A stretch of DNA of 64,000 nucleotides. Source: Burkholderia metallica. GTDB lineage: Bacteria > Pseudomonadota > Gammaproteobacteria > Burkholderiales > Burkholderiaceae. Positions within the stretch are counted from its first letter, which is position 1; each line of letters starts with the position of its first letter. Shown here piece by piece: positions 20,076-30,922 of the stretch. The stretch is from the NCBI RefSeq assembly GCF_902832845.1, contig NZ_CADFDB010000003.1:1-64000 (forward strand), written 5' to 3'. The notes below the pieces were generated by a model, which saw only the letters and a program-made list of their open reading frames with translations, was not told the origin of the DNA and did not search any database. A program made the position numbers and the translations under genes.

Positions 20076-21158
20076 TCAGGCGCCCTGCTGCTCGAAGTCC
20101 TTCATGTACTCGACGAGCGCTTTCACGCCCTCGAGCGGCACCGCGTTGTAGATCGACGCCCGCATGCCGCCGACGGACTTGTGGCCCTTCAGCTGCAGCA
20201 GCCCGCGCGCCTTTGCGCCGGCAAGGAAGTCTTCGTTGCGCGTTTCGTCGGCCAGGAAAAACGGCACGTTCATCCGCGAACGTGCTGCCGGGTCGACCTT
20301 GTTCAGATAGAAGCTGCTCGCGTCGATCGTGTCGTAGAGCAGCTTCGCCTTTTCGATATTGCGGGCCTCGATCGCTTCGAGACCACCCTGCCGCTTCAGC
20401 CACTGGAACACCAGCCCCGCGATGTAGATCGCGTAGGTGGGCGGCGTGTTGTACAGCGAATTGTTCGCGGCGATCGTCTTCCACTCGAACGCGGACGGAC
20501 AGATCGACAGCGCGCGGTCGAGCAGATCCTCGCGCACGATCACGAGCGTCACGCCGGCCATCCCGATGTTCTTCTGCGCGCCGCCGAACAGCACGCCGTA
20601 CTTCGCGACGTCCATCGGACGCGACAGGATGTGCGACGAGACATCCGCGACCAGCGGGATGTCGCCGAGATCGGGGATCTCGAACGTCTCGACGCCGTCG
20701 ATCGTCTCGTTGGTGCACAGATGCACGTAGGCCGGATCGTCCGACAACTGCCATTCGGCGCGCGCGGGCGCGCGGGTGAAGCCGTCTTCCGTCTTGCCGC
20801 TCGCGGCGAGATGCGGCGTGCCGTATTTCTTCGCTTCGCCGAACGATTTCTGCGACCACGATCCCGTCACGACGAAGTCGGCCGTCTTGCGCGATCCGAG
20901 CAGGTTCATCGGCACGATCGCGTTTTCCGCGATACCGCCGCCCTGCAGGAACAGGACCCGGTGGCTGGCCGGCACGCCGAGCAGCTCGCGCAGGTCGGTC
21001 AGCGCGGCCTCGTGGATCGACATGAATTCCTTGCCGCGATGGCTCATCTCCATCACGCTCATGCCGCTGCCGTGCCAGTCGAGCATTTCGTCGGCGGCCT
21101 GCCGCAGCACTTCCTCGGGCATCGCAGCAGGGCCGGCGGAGAAATTAAAGACGCGCAT
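20076..21158 (-). CDS. serC: Phosphoserine aminotransferase
   Basis: A 360-residue class V PLP aminotransferase acting in serine synthesis (and in pyridoxal phosphate synthesis in enterobacteria). The N terminus [18 protein letters not shown] and the PLP lysine Lys196 in FGGAQKNIG are diagnostic. I used the ATG at 21158; the open frame to 21242 is not similar to the family. It heads the serC-pheA-tyrA-aroA-cmk-rpsA series. Confidence 0.95.
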   Translation of the reverse strand: MRVFNFSAGPAAMPEEVLRQAADEMLDWHGSGMSVMEMSHRGKEFMSIHEAALTDLRELLGVPASHRVLFLQGGGIAENAIVPMNLLGSRKTADFVVTGSWSQKSFGEAKKYGTPHLAASGKTEDGFTRAPARAEWQLSDDPAYVHLCTNETIDGVETFEIPDLGDIPLVADVSSHILSRPMDVAKYGVLFGGAQKNIGMAGVTLVIVREDLLDRALSICPSAFEWKTIAANNSLYNTPPTYAIYIAGLVFQWLKRQGGLEAIEARNIEKAKLLYDTIDASSFYLNKVDPAARSRMNVPFFLADETRNEDFLAGAKARGLLQLKGHKSVGGMRASIYNAVPLEGVKALVEYMKDFEQQGA

Positions 21159-21213
21159 CGTGAAAACCTCGGGAGGGACGCGACCGGCTTGCCGCCGGCA
21201 GAACGCGCCAGAA

Positions 21214-21249
21214 AGAAAAAGGCCGCTTGCGCTCGCGCGCAAACGGCCA
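21214..21249 (-). terminator. Terminator between the DUF2059 gene and serC
   Basis: GGCCGTTTGCGC pairs with GCGCAAGCGGCC with one G-T pair. On the minus strand it is followed by TTTTTCTTTC. This implies that serC has its own promoter just downstream of the hairpin. Confidence 0.75.
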
Positions 21250-21313
21250 TTATCGCACTGTCGTCAGGCTCCCGCCAAACCCGGCCGCACGGCCGGGGGC
21301 GTGCCCGACCGGC

Positions 21314-21916
21314 TTACTTGCCCGGCTTGACTGCTGCGACTTCCTTGTCAGCCTGCGTGCGCGTTGCCTGGATCGCTTGCGGCATGTACTTCTGCATCAG
21401 GCCGTTGACCACATCGCGGCCGACCTGATCCTGAACCTGGATGAACTTGCGGCCCGTCGGGCTCTTGTAGAACGTCGTCAGATCCTTGATTTCCGACGTG
21501 CTGTAGTACTTCGCGTACGCGTCGTACTGAGCCGACATCGCGTCGCTCTGGAACTGCTGCGTGCCGAACACCTTGCCTGCGCCGTCGACCAGCTTCGGCA
21601 CCGCGTTCTTCTGCAGCGTCGGAACGGCAGCCTGCTTCTGCTTGTCGTTCAGCGTCTTGTTTTCCGACAGCGCGTCCGACAGGATTGCCGGGACGAGCTG
21701 CTTGGCCTGCATTTCGGCGCTGTTGCCGATTGCCGACACGAGCTTCGGCGCGTCGATCGCGTCGAGCAGATCCTTGATCGCAGCCTTCTTGTCGGCGTCG
21801 ATCGGCGCAGCTGCCGCCGGAGCTGCCGGTGCGGAATTCGACAGCGCTTGCGCCATCGCGAACGTCGGCACCAGTGCAGCCAGCAGAACCAGTTGCTTGA
21901 ATTGCTTTTGCATCAT
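21314..21916 (-). CDS. DUF2059 domain-containing secreted protein
   Basis: A 200-residue protein with a signal peptide (residues 1-23, LVLLAALVPTFAMAQ). It has a helical DUF2059 region containing STSEIKDLTTFYKSPTGRKF, the family's most conserved stretch. Function is unknown; it is exported to the periplasm. Tandem ATG codons follow a GGGAG site, so the true start is 21916 or 21913. It sits between gyrA and serC, 80 bases after gyrA. In Pseudomonas gyrA is directly followed by serC, so this gene is an insertion into the series. Confidence 0.85.
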   Translation of the reverse strand: MMQKQFKQLVLLAALVPTFAMAQALSNSAPAAPAAAAPIDADKKAAIKDLLDAIDAPKLVSAIGNSAEMQAKQLVPAILSDALSENKTLNDKQKQAAVPTLQKNAVPKLVDGAGKVFGTQQFQSDAMSAQYDAYAKYYSTSEIKDLTTFYKSPTGRKFIQVQDQVGRDVVNGLMQKYMPQAIQATRTQADKEVAAVKPGK

Positions 21917-21996
21917 CACTCCCTTTTGGAAATATGAATGGTTGCTCACCGGCCGCGGCGCTTCGCGCCCGCGGCGGCCAGAGTCTCATCCGTTCT

Positions 21997-24618
<2,622 letters not shown>

Positions 24619-25157
24619 GTATCCGTATCGTTTCGGAGCGAAGACGGCGAACGCCTTTCGCGTGGGCGCTGCATGCGCAACGCAACGCGAGATTCTAACA
24701 TGCGCCCATCAGCCGCCAATTCGCGTCCCCCGCTATATATAAATAGCGAAACTCGCGGCGGCGGCGATCCGGCCGGAATCGCGTGCCGCAATGGCACCCG
24801 ACCCGGCATTTCGGGCGATGGCTCGCCGCCGTTTCTCGCGCACGAGTAAACAACTGCATGGATCGACGCAATTTCGCCGCCACACTCTTGACAATCTCTA
24901 AAAGTTACGGCACGCCGGTGTTGCGCATGCACCACAAACGTTGAGGCGATCTTAGGGTGGGGAGGATTTTTTTTCGTAGGAAGGGAACGATATGGCAAAA
25001 TGCCAACGCACTGAAAGTTAGACGCTGCTCGAAGTCTACACAGAGCGGTGCCGCGTTTTTGTGCCGCACCAATGTTATACTTCGAGCAATGTATGACTTG
25101 TCACCGTCAACAGGCTCGCAGTAAACCTGCGGTAATCTCAATTTCGAGAGGAGAAAT
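24619..25157. promoter_or_regulatory. Divergent promoter region between gyrA and the OmpA gene
   Basis: This 539-base gap has no convincing gene. CGCTAT and ATAGCG form an inverted repeat around an AT-only core at 24731-24748, a likely part of the gyrA promoter. On the plus strand TATACT at 25076-25081 is a plausible -10 box for the OmpA-family gene, with no good -35. The region is clearly richer in A+T than its surroundings. A ribosome binding site (GAGAGGAG) lies just before 25158. Confidence 0.5.
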
Positions 25158-25826
25158 ATGAATAAACTTTCAAAGCTCGCGTTCATTGCAGCTACCGCAG
25201 TTATGGCTGCATCCGCTTCGGCACAGTCGGTGCCGGCGTCGCGTCAAGCCGTCAATGACAACTGGGTGAACGGCACGGGCGAATGGGTGTGGATGAACGG
25301 CACGAACGAGCTCTGCTGGCGCGATGCGTTCTGGACGCCGGCCACCGCCAACGCGAAGTGCGATGGCGCACTGGTCGCCCAGGCACCGCAGCCGCCGGTC
25401 GCTCCGGTCGCTCCGGTCATCTCGAGCCAGAAGATCACGTATCAAGCTGACGCACTGTTCGACTTCGACAAGGCAACGCTCAAGCCGCTGGGCAAGCAGA
25501 AGCTGGACGAGCTGGCAGCGAAGATCCAAGGCATGAACACGGAAGTGGTCGTCGCAACGGGCTACACGGACCGCATCGGTTCGGACAAGTACAACGACCG
25601 TCTGTCGCTGCGCCGCGCACAAGCCGTCAAGTCGTACCTGGTCAGCAAGGGTGTGCCGGCCAACAAGATCTACACGGAAGGCAAGGGCAAGCGCAACCCG
25701 GTTACGACTGGTTGCAACCAGAAGAACCGCAAGCAACTCATCGCCTGCCTCGCACCGGATCGCCGCGTGGAAGTCGAAGTGGTTGGTACGCAGCAAGTCG
25801 AGAAGACGACCGTTCCGGCAAACTAA
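25158..25826 (+). CDS. ompA: OmpA-family outer membrane protein
   Basis: A 222-residue protein with a signal peptide (residues 1-22, ending SASA). A short N-terminal region (NWVNGTGEWVWMNGTNELCW, with two Cys) is followed by a Pro/Val linker and a C-terminal OmpA/MotB peptidoglycan-binding domain starting TYQADALFDFDKATLKPLG. The peptidoglycan-contacting signature TDRIGSDKYNDRLSLRRAQA is intact. There is no eight-stranded barrel domain, so it probably tethers the envelope to peptidoglycan rather than forming a pore. Codon use is restricted, suggesting high expression. A long leader and strong terminator flank it. Confidence 0.9.
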   Translation: MNKLSKLAFIAATAVMAASASAQSVPASRQAVNDNWVNGTGEWVWMNGTNELCWRDAFWTPATANAKCDGALVAQAPQPPVAPVAPVISSQKITYQADALFDFDKATLKPLGKQKLDELAAKIQGMNTEVVVATGYTDRIGSDKYNDRLSLRRAQAVKSYLVSKGVPANKIYTEGKGKRNPVTTGCNQKNRKQLIACLAPDRRVEVEVVGTQQVEKTTVPAN

Positions 25827-25848
25827 GCCACGGTTTTCGACTCCTTCA

Positions 25849-25875
25849 AAGCCCCGCTCCGGCGGGGCTTTTTCT
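25849..25875 (+). terminator. Terminator of the OmpA gene
   Basis: The stem AAAGCCCCG/CGGGGCTTT is followed by a T-run, 22 bases after the stop. Confidence 0.9.
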
Positions 25876-25982
25876 TTGACGCCCGTCCAGAGGCGCTCGC
25901 CGCTTCGCCGCTCGTCCGCTTCTTATATACTCGGGGCTGACGAACCGCAGCACCGCCCTCCTCCCGTAGCCCGTTTGCCGAC

Positions 25983-26681
25983 ATGACCAACGCCGATCCG
26001 CACGAACTCCAGAAATTCAGCGACCTCGCCCATCGGTGGTGGGATCCGAACGCCGAATTCAAGCCGCTTCACGACCTGAACCCGGTCCGGCTCGGCTGGA
26101 TCGATGCGCATGCGCACCTCGCCGGCAAGCGCGCACTCGACATCGGCTGCGGCGGCGGCATCCTGTCCGAATCGATGGCCGCGCTCGGCGCCCAGGTGAA
26201 AGGCATCGACCTGTCGACCGAAGCGCTCGGCGTCGCCGACCTGCACAGCCTCGAAAGCGGCATCTCGGTCGACTATGAAGCCATTGCCGCCGAAGCGATC
26301 GCCGCGCGCGAACCGGGCTCCTACGACGTCGTCACGTGCATGGAAATGCTCGAACACGTGCCATCGCCCGGCGATATCGTCGCCGCATGCGCGACGCTCG
26401 TGAAGCCGGGCGGCTGGGTGTTCTTCTCGACGCTGAACCGCAACCTGAAGGCCTACCTGTTCGCCGTGATCGGCGCGGAGTACATCGCGCAAATGCTGCC
26501 GAAGGGCACGCACGACTACGCGCGCTTCATCCGCCCGTCGGAGCTGGCCGGCTTCGTGCGCGCGACGGATCTGCACATCATGGAGATCAAAGGCATCACG
26601 TATCACCCGCTCGGCAAGCGCTTCGCGCTGTCGAACGACACCGACATCAACTACCTCGTCGCGTGCCGCCGCGGCGCGTGA
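25983..26681 (+). CDS. ubiG: Ubiquinone biosynthesis O-methyltransferase
   Basis: A 232-residue SAM-dependent methyltransferase carrying out both O-methylations of ubiquinone synthesis. The N terminus [15 protein letters not shown]-like block (here [20 protein letters not shown]) is diagnostic, and SAM motif I is [12 protein letters not shown]. It is followed 13 bases later by gph, an arrangement (ubiG-gph) shared by many proteobacteria. Confidence 0.96.
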   Translation: MTNADPHELQKFSDLAHRWWDPNAEFKPLHDLNPVRLGWIDAHAHLAGKRALDIGCGGGILSESMAALGAQVKGIDLSTEALGVADLHSLESGISVDYEAIAAEAIAAREPGSYDVVTCMEMLEHVPSPGDIVAACATLVKPGGWVFFSTLNRNLKAYLFAVIGAEYIAQMLPKGTHDYARFIRPSELAGFVRATDLHIMEIKGITYHPLGKRFALSNDTDINYLVACRRGA

Positions 26682-26694
26682 CCTTCCGACCGGC

Positions 26695-27408
26695 ATGACG
26701 ACTTCCCTTTCCATCGCGCCGGCCGCAGACGAACCGCGCCTGCTGCACTGCGATGCCGTACTGTTCGACCTGGACGGCACGCTCGCCGACACCGCGCCCG
26801 ATCTCGCGGCGGCCGTCAACAAGATGCAGCGTGAGCGCGGCCTGCCCGAAACGTCGCTCGACGTGCTGCGGCCGCTGGCCTCGGCCGGGGCGCGCGGCCT
26901 GCTCGGCGGTGCGTTCGGCATCGATCCGCACACCCCCGGTTACGACGCGATGCGCGACGAGTTCCTGGCCAACTACGCGACGGACCTCTGCGTGCATACG
27001 ACACTGTTCCCCGGCATCGGCGACGTGCTCGACGAACTCGATGCGCGCGGCGTGCGCTGGGGCATCGTCACGAACAAGGCGATGCGGCTCACCGCGCCGC
27101 TCGTCGACCTGCTCGGCCTCGCGCCGCGCGCCGCCTGCGTGGTCGGAGGCGACACCACGCCGCACCCGAAGCCGCACCCGGCCCCGCTGCTGCATGCGGC
27201 CGACCAGTTGACGGTCGCGCCTGCGCGTATCGTCTACGTCGGCGACGACCTGCGCGACATTCAGGCCGGCAGCGCGGCCGGCATGGCGACGGTCGCGGCT
27301 GCGTACGGCTATTGCGGCGACGGCGTCGCACCCGCCGACTGGCAGGCGCAGCACCTCGTCGACACGACGCAGGAACTGCGCGAACTGCTGCGCGATGTTG
27401 GGCTATAA
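26695..27408 (+). CDS. gph: Phosphoglycolate phosphatase
   Basis: A 237-residue HAD-superfamily hydrolase clearing 2-phosphoglycolate made in DNA repair and by oxygenase side reactions. The nucleophile Asp25 is in VLFDLDGTLADT, and the C-terminal motif VYVGDDLRDIQAGSAAGM supplies the metal-binding acidic residues. It is probably co-transcribed with ubiG. Its stop codon TAA lies inside the TATAAT box of the tmRNA promoter. Confidence 0.94.
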   Translation: MTTSLSIAPAADEPRLLHCDAVLFDLDGTLADTAPDLAAAVNKMQRERGLPETSLDVLRPLASAGARGLLGGAFGIDPHTPGYDAMRDEFLANYATDLCVHTTLFPGIGDVLDELDARGVRWGIVTNKAMRLTAPLVDLLGLAPRAACVVGGDTTPHPKPHPAPLLHAADQLTVAPARIVYVGDDLRDIQAGSAAGMATVAAAYGYCGDGVAPADWQAQHLVDTTQELRELLRDVGL

Positions 27409-27409
27409 T
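27404..27409 (+). promoter_or_regulatory. -10 box of the ssrA promoter, overlapping the gph stop
   Basis: A perfect TATAAT at 27404-27409 contains the gph TAA at 27406-27408. Transcription would begin near 27416, giving a short leader before the mature tmRNA 5' end at 27426. No good -35 is visible. Confidence 0.7.
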
Positions 27410-27425
27410 GCTAGATCTTATCCGC

Positions 27426-27795
27426 GGGGGCGACCTGGTTTCGACAGGGGTTGTGAAGCGGCTAGGGCATGTCGAGGACCCGTCACCTCGTTAATCAATG
27501 GGAAAATCGTAACCGCAAACGACGATACGTTCGCACTGGCAGCCTAAGGGCCGCCGTCCTCTGCCTAGTTCACTGACGGGCTAGTGTCGCAAGACCGGTA
27601 GCAATACCGCCAGAGGTCATTTACGTCAGTTAAGCCCTGTCGGCGTCGCGACGCCAGGGTCGAAAATCTAGCGAATCGCCGTCGTGCAGCGTGTTCGTCC
27701 GCGTCGCTGCGGTTAAATCAAATGACTGAACTAAACATGTAGAACTAGTCGTGGAGCGCTTCTGGACGCGGGTTCGATTCCCGCCGCCTCCACCA
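27426..27795 (+). ncRNA. ssrA: Transfer-messenger RNA (tmRNA)
   Basis: A 370-base RNA that rescues stalled ribosomes. The tRNA-like ends pair GGGGGCG (27426-27432) with CGCCTCC, followed by an encoded CCA end. The T-arm reads GGGTTCGATTCCC. The 5' stretch GACCTGGTTTCGACAGGGG is typical of tmRNA. The tag frame starts at GCA 27515 and reads ANDDTFALAA, ending TAA at 27545-27547, which matches the Burkholderia tag. It is a one-piece tmRNA. Confidence 0.97.
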
Positions 27796-27815
27796 AATTC
27801 CGCGCTCGTCGCACG

Positions 27816-27848
27816 AACCCCGCATGACGCAAGTCTGCGGGGTTTTTT
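27816..27848 (+). terminator. Terminator of ssrA
   Basis: AACCCCGCA pairs with TGCGGGGTT and is followed by six T residues, 20 bases past the tmRNA end. Confidence 0.9.
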
Positions 27849-28068
27849 GTTGCCGGCGAAACCCGCACGCCGCTCTCCTTTCGAAAAAGCGCCCAGCCAC
27901 GGACGGGCCGGGCGGAATGCCACCGGTATGCCGGCGACAGGAGGTGACGGACGTTCTACCGCGCCCGCGCGACACCGATCGCGCCGGGCAGCGGTCAGCC
28001 CCGGCGCCGCACCGCAGGGCGCGACGCGTCGTCGCACCCCACTTCACGCACACCGGGCAATGCACGGC

Positions 28069-28422
28069 TTAGCTGCCGCGATACAGCGACTTCATTTCTT
28101 CGGCGCTGGCCGGGCGCACGCCCATCGCGCGCGAGCCCGATGCCGACGCGCCCTGTGCCTGCGCGCCGTAGCCGCTGGCATCGGCACCTTGCGCTTGCGC
28201 CAGTGCGCTGCGCTGTTGCTCTGCAACACGCGCCGTGGCGGCCTGGATCGCTTCCGGATAATGCGGATCTTCGCCGCGAGCGGAGTTGTAACCGGCCTGC
28301 TGCAACTGGACCAGTTCGGCACGGACCTGCGCGCGGGTGAGCGCCGAGCCCGACTGGGCGAACGACACGACCGGGGCAACGAGCGCGGCGGCAACGACAA
28401 CGGCTTGAACGAGCGACTTCAT
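28069..28422 (-). CDS. DUF4148 domain-containing secreted protein
   Basis: A 117-residue protein with a signal peptide (residues 1-22, ending VVSFAQ). It carries the DUF4148 hallmark LTRAQVRAELVQLQQAGYNSARGEDPHYPE, cut here only in description. The rest is Ala/Gln/Ser-rich low complexity. Function is unknown; the family is expanded in Burkholderia and relatives, usually as small periplasmic proteins of about this size. It is monocistronic. Confidence 0.88.
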   Translation of the reverse strand: MKSLVQAVVVAAALVAPVVSFAQSGSALTRAQVRAELVQLQQAGYNSARGEDPHYPEAIQAATARVAEQQRSALAQAQGADASGYGAQAQGASASGSRAMGVRPASAEEMKSLYRGS

Positions 28423-28806
28423 GATGACCTACCTCCAGATTTGTCTGTGTTCGCGGTGAACACCTTGTTCATCGCTGACAATCCGAAGTTTATGTAGGCG
28501 GATGCTTAAGAATAAGGCAGGTTTCTGGAAGACATTCTTCCTGATTTACGGGTTAACCCTAGTCTTCGGTCAGGCCAATGAGGTACGCGCGCCGGGCATC
28601 ATCCGGCATCGAATCGCATGAAGATTCGCCGGAAAGCAAAAGCCCCGCGAAGCGGCAGCGCTTCGCGGGGCTCTGACAGCAGGCGGAAATCGCACCGGCT
28701 TCCTGCCGTTGCCGGTCAGCCGGCGGGCCCGGTACATGCATCGCGCAACGCCCGCCGGTCGAACCGATGCCACACGACCTTCGTGCGGACGCGCCCGTCA
28801 GCCCGG
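28423..28806. other. Intergenic region around a minus-strand terminator
   Basis: No gene is visible. The DUF4148 promoter should lie in the AT-richer part at 28440-28570. The terminator of the upstream small gene is at 28641-28672. Confidence 0.5.
28641..28672 (-). terminator. Terminator of the small secreted protein gene
   Basis: AGCCCCGCGAAGCG pairs with CGCTTCGCGGGGCT. The minus strand continues into TTTTGCTTT. Confidence 0.8.
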
Positions 28807-29076
28807 TTACTGGCTATCCAGCGGACACTTCAGGTTGCAACCGCTCGGATCGCCCAGGTCGCCCTTGCGGCGCAACGCCGACTTCTTGCCGCTCTGGTAT
28901 TTCTGCGACGGCGTCGACGCCGCGAACGGCATCTGTGGATGTTCGTTCAGGCGAAACTGGTCGCTCAGGATCCCGCCGGGCACCCCGGGGGAATTCTGCG
29001 CGAGTGCGAACGGCGATACGGCGACCAGCAGCCCCGCGGTCAACGCTGCCGCGGCGAGGGGAACGGAAAATTTCAT
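28807..29076 (-). CDS. Small secreted hypothetical protein
   Basis: An 89-residue protein with a clear signal peptide (residues 1-26, LLVAVSPFALAQ). The mature part has no recognised domain. It is rich in Ser, Gly and Lys, and its C terminus CNLKCPLDSQ has two cysteines four apart (C80, C84) that could form a disulfide or bind a metal. I do not recognise the family. The gene lies 101 bases downstream of the ModE-like regulator on the same strand and has its own terminator. Confidence 0.72.
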   Translation of the reverse strand: MKFSVPLAAAALTAGLLVAVSPFALAQNSPGVPGGILSDQFRLNEHPQMPFAASTPSQKYQSGKKSALRRKGDLGDPSGCNLKCPLDSQ

Positions 29077-29177
29077 GGCGGGATGACGCTTGAACGGCGC
29101 GCTTGTTGGAACGTTGATCAAGCGGCAAGCGTAGCGCAAATCCCCCGCTGCTGCATCGCGGCTCGACCGCCCCCGCG

Positions 29178-30284
29178 TTACCGGGAATTGCCGTCCGGCA
29201 CGCCCGCGCCGTCGCCGCCGGCCAAGCCCGTCGCGATGCTCGTCAGCGTGCCGCACGCGGCCGGATCGTAGCCGTCGAGATGCGCGACGCGCTCGACGAA
29301 GCGCGCGTCGCGCAGCAGCGCCAGGACGCCGGCAAGCGGTCCCACGTCGAGTCGCGCGCGTTCGCATGCGAAGTAATAGTCCTCGTCGACGACCGGGATG
29401 AAATCGAGCCCGAAATGACGGGCGGCAGGCTCGACACCGAAGCCGAGATCGGCCATCCCGCTCGCGACGAATGCCGCGATCGCCGAATGCGTGAGTTCGG
29501 CCGACGCGTAGCCGTCGATGCGCTCGGGGTCGATGCCGATCGCGCGCAGCGCGAGATCCAGCAGCATGCGTGTGCCCGACCCCGGCTGGCGGTTGACGAA
29601 GCGGATGTCGCAGCGCGCGAGATCCGCGAGCCCGCGAACCTGCTTCGGGTTGCCGCGCGGGACGAACAGCCCCTGCTGGCGCCGCGTCAGATGGATCAGC
29701 ACGTGGCGCGTATCGTCGAGCCAGGGCCGGTAGATCTGCGCGCACTGCGCGCGAAACGCGCCGCGCGGCAGATGGAACCCGGCCAGCTCGCACTCGCCGC
29801 GGGCCAGCGCCTGCACGGCCTCGACGCTCTCGCGGTACTTGATGTCGACGGCCGCCTGCGCGTCGACGAGCGCGGACACGAGCGTCGCGACCGCGTAGCC
29901 GTGCGACGCATGGATGCGCACGGCGCCATCGCGCTGCGCGAGCCGCCGATTCAGGTCGCTCGAGACTTCCGCCGCCAGCGTGCGCAGGTTTCCGTCGAGC
30001 CGGTTGCGCGCGAGACGCTGCGCATCGACGACCGCCTGCCCGAGTGCCGACAGCGTCGAACCCTTGCCGCGTGCGGTTTCGATCAGCTCCCCGCCGATGC
30101 ACGCCTCCAGTGCCCGCAGCATGCCCCACGCGTGCCGGTAGGACAGCCCTTTCGCCTGGGCGGCCTGCGCAATGCTGCCCGTGTCGGCCACGAGTTCCAG
30201 CAAGGGCGCGACGTCCGATAGGCTCGCCGCACGGCCTTCCGTGTCGCGTACGGTCAGATACGCGTCGCATTCGATTCGAATCAA
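29178..30284 (-). CDS. ModE-type HTH regulator with periplasmic-binding-protein-like sensor
   Basis: A 368-residue one-component regulator. Residues about 25-90 are a ModE-type winged helix (LVADTGSIAQAAQAKGLSYRHAWGML). From about residue 125 onward there is a PBP-like substrate-binding fold, with SGTRMLLDLALRAIG and GMADLGFGVEPAARHFGLDFIP. The frame opens with TTG at 30284, directly after a stop, and no ATG lies before the HTH, so a TTG start is likely. It is divergent from fdsGBAD, so it probably controls formate dehydrogenase; the ligand (molybdate, formate or another) is not evident. Confidence 0.85.
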   Translation of the reverse strand: MIRIECDAYLTVRDTEGRAASLSDVAPLLELVADTGSIAQAAQAKGLSYRHAWGMLRALEACIGGELIETARGKGSTLSALGQAVVDAQRLARNRLDGNLRTLAAEVSSDLNRRLAQRDGAVRIHASHGYAVATLVSALVDAQAAVDIKYRESVEAVQALARGECELAGFHLPRGAFRAQCAQIYRPWLDDTRHVLIHLTRRQQGLFVPRGNPKQVRGLADLARCDIRFVNRQPGSGTRMLLDLALRAIGIDPERIDGYASAELTHSAIAAFVASGMADLGFGVEPAARHFGLDFIPVVDEDYYFACERARLDVGPLAGVLALLRDARFVERVAHLDGYDPAACGTLTSIATGLAGGDGAGVPDGNSR

Positions 30285-30415
30285 TTATGCACTCCGATTT
30301 CCTATTGCGACCGCCAAATCTTCCGCTTATCGTTGGTCAAAATCAATCAGAACGAAGTCGCGATGCGCACTATATGAAATACGGGCGCATATGAGACTTT
30401 GGAGGAGTACGACCG
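30285..30415. promoter_or_regulatory. Divergent control region of the fds operon
   Basis: This 131-base gap separates the regulator from fdsG. An imperfect direct repeat GCGCA-(CT)-ATATGA occurs at 30366-30376 and 30385-30394, a possible regulator site. A strong ribosome binding site GGAGGAG at 30401-30407 is 8 bases before fdsG. Confidence 0.45.
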
Positions 30416-30922
30416 ATGTCCCCGAATTCCCCCGCGCCCGACGCGCTCGTCGAGCGCCATGCACGCGCCGGCCGGTCGCTCGTGGCGATCCTGCACGCGA
30501 TCCAGGACGATGCGGGCTACGTGCCGCCGGGCTGCGTCGCGCCGCTCGCCAGGGCACTCAACCTGTCGCGCGCGGAAGTGCACGGCGTACTGAGCTACTA
30601 CCACCACTTCCGCACCGCGCCGCCCGCCCGCGTGACGATCCAGATGTGTCGCGCCGAAGCCTGCCGCAGCATGGGCTGCGAAGCGCTCGCCGCACATGCG
30701 GAAGCCCGCACCGGTTGCCGGTTCGACGCGGCGCACGGCGATGCGGCGGATGCGGATGCGCATGCGCGCGGCGACGTGGCGCTCGAATCGGTCTACTGCC
30801 TCGGACTGTGTGCGCAGTCGCCGTCGCTGACGCTCAACGGCGTGCTGCATGCAAAGGTCACGCCGGAGAAATTCGACGCGCTGCTTGCCGAAGCGACCGC
30901 CCGCACCCCGGAGGCCGCATGA
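30416..30922 (+). CDS. fdsG: NAD-dependent formate dehydrogenase gamma subunit
   Basis: A 168-residue subunit homologous to NuoE (24 kDa complex I subunit), carrying one [2Fe-2S] cluster. The ligand cysteines are seen in MCRAEACRSMG and CLGLCAQSP. It passes electrons toward the FMN subunit FdsB. Its stop overlaps the fdsB start (ATGA), implying translational coupling. The operon produces a soluble, oxygen-tolerant molybdenum enzyme oxidising formate to CO2 with NAD+. Confidence 0.94.
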   Translation: MSPNSPAPDALVERHARAGRSLVAILHAIQDDAGYVPPGCVAPLARALNLSRAEVHGVLSYYHHFRTAPPARVTIQMCRAEACRSMGCEALAAHAEARTGCRFDAAHGDAADADAHARGDVALESVYCLGLCAQSPSLTLNGVLHAKVTPEKFDALLAEATARTPEAA

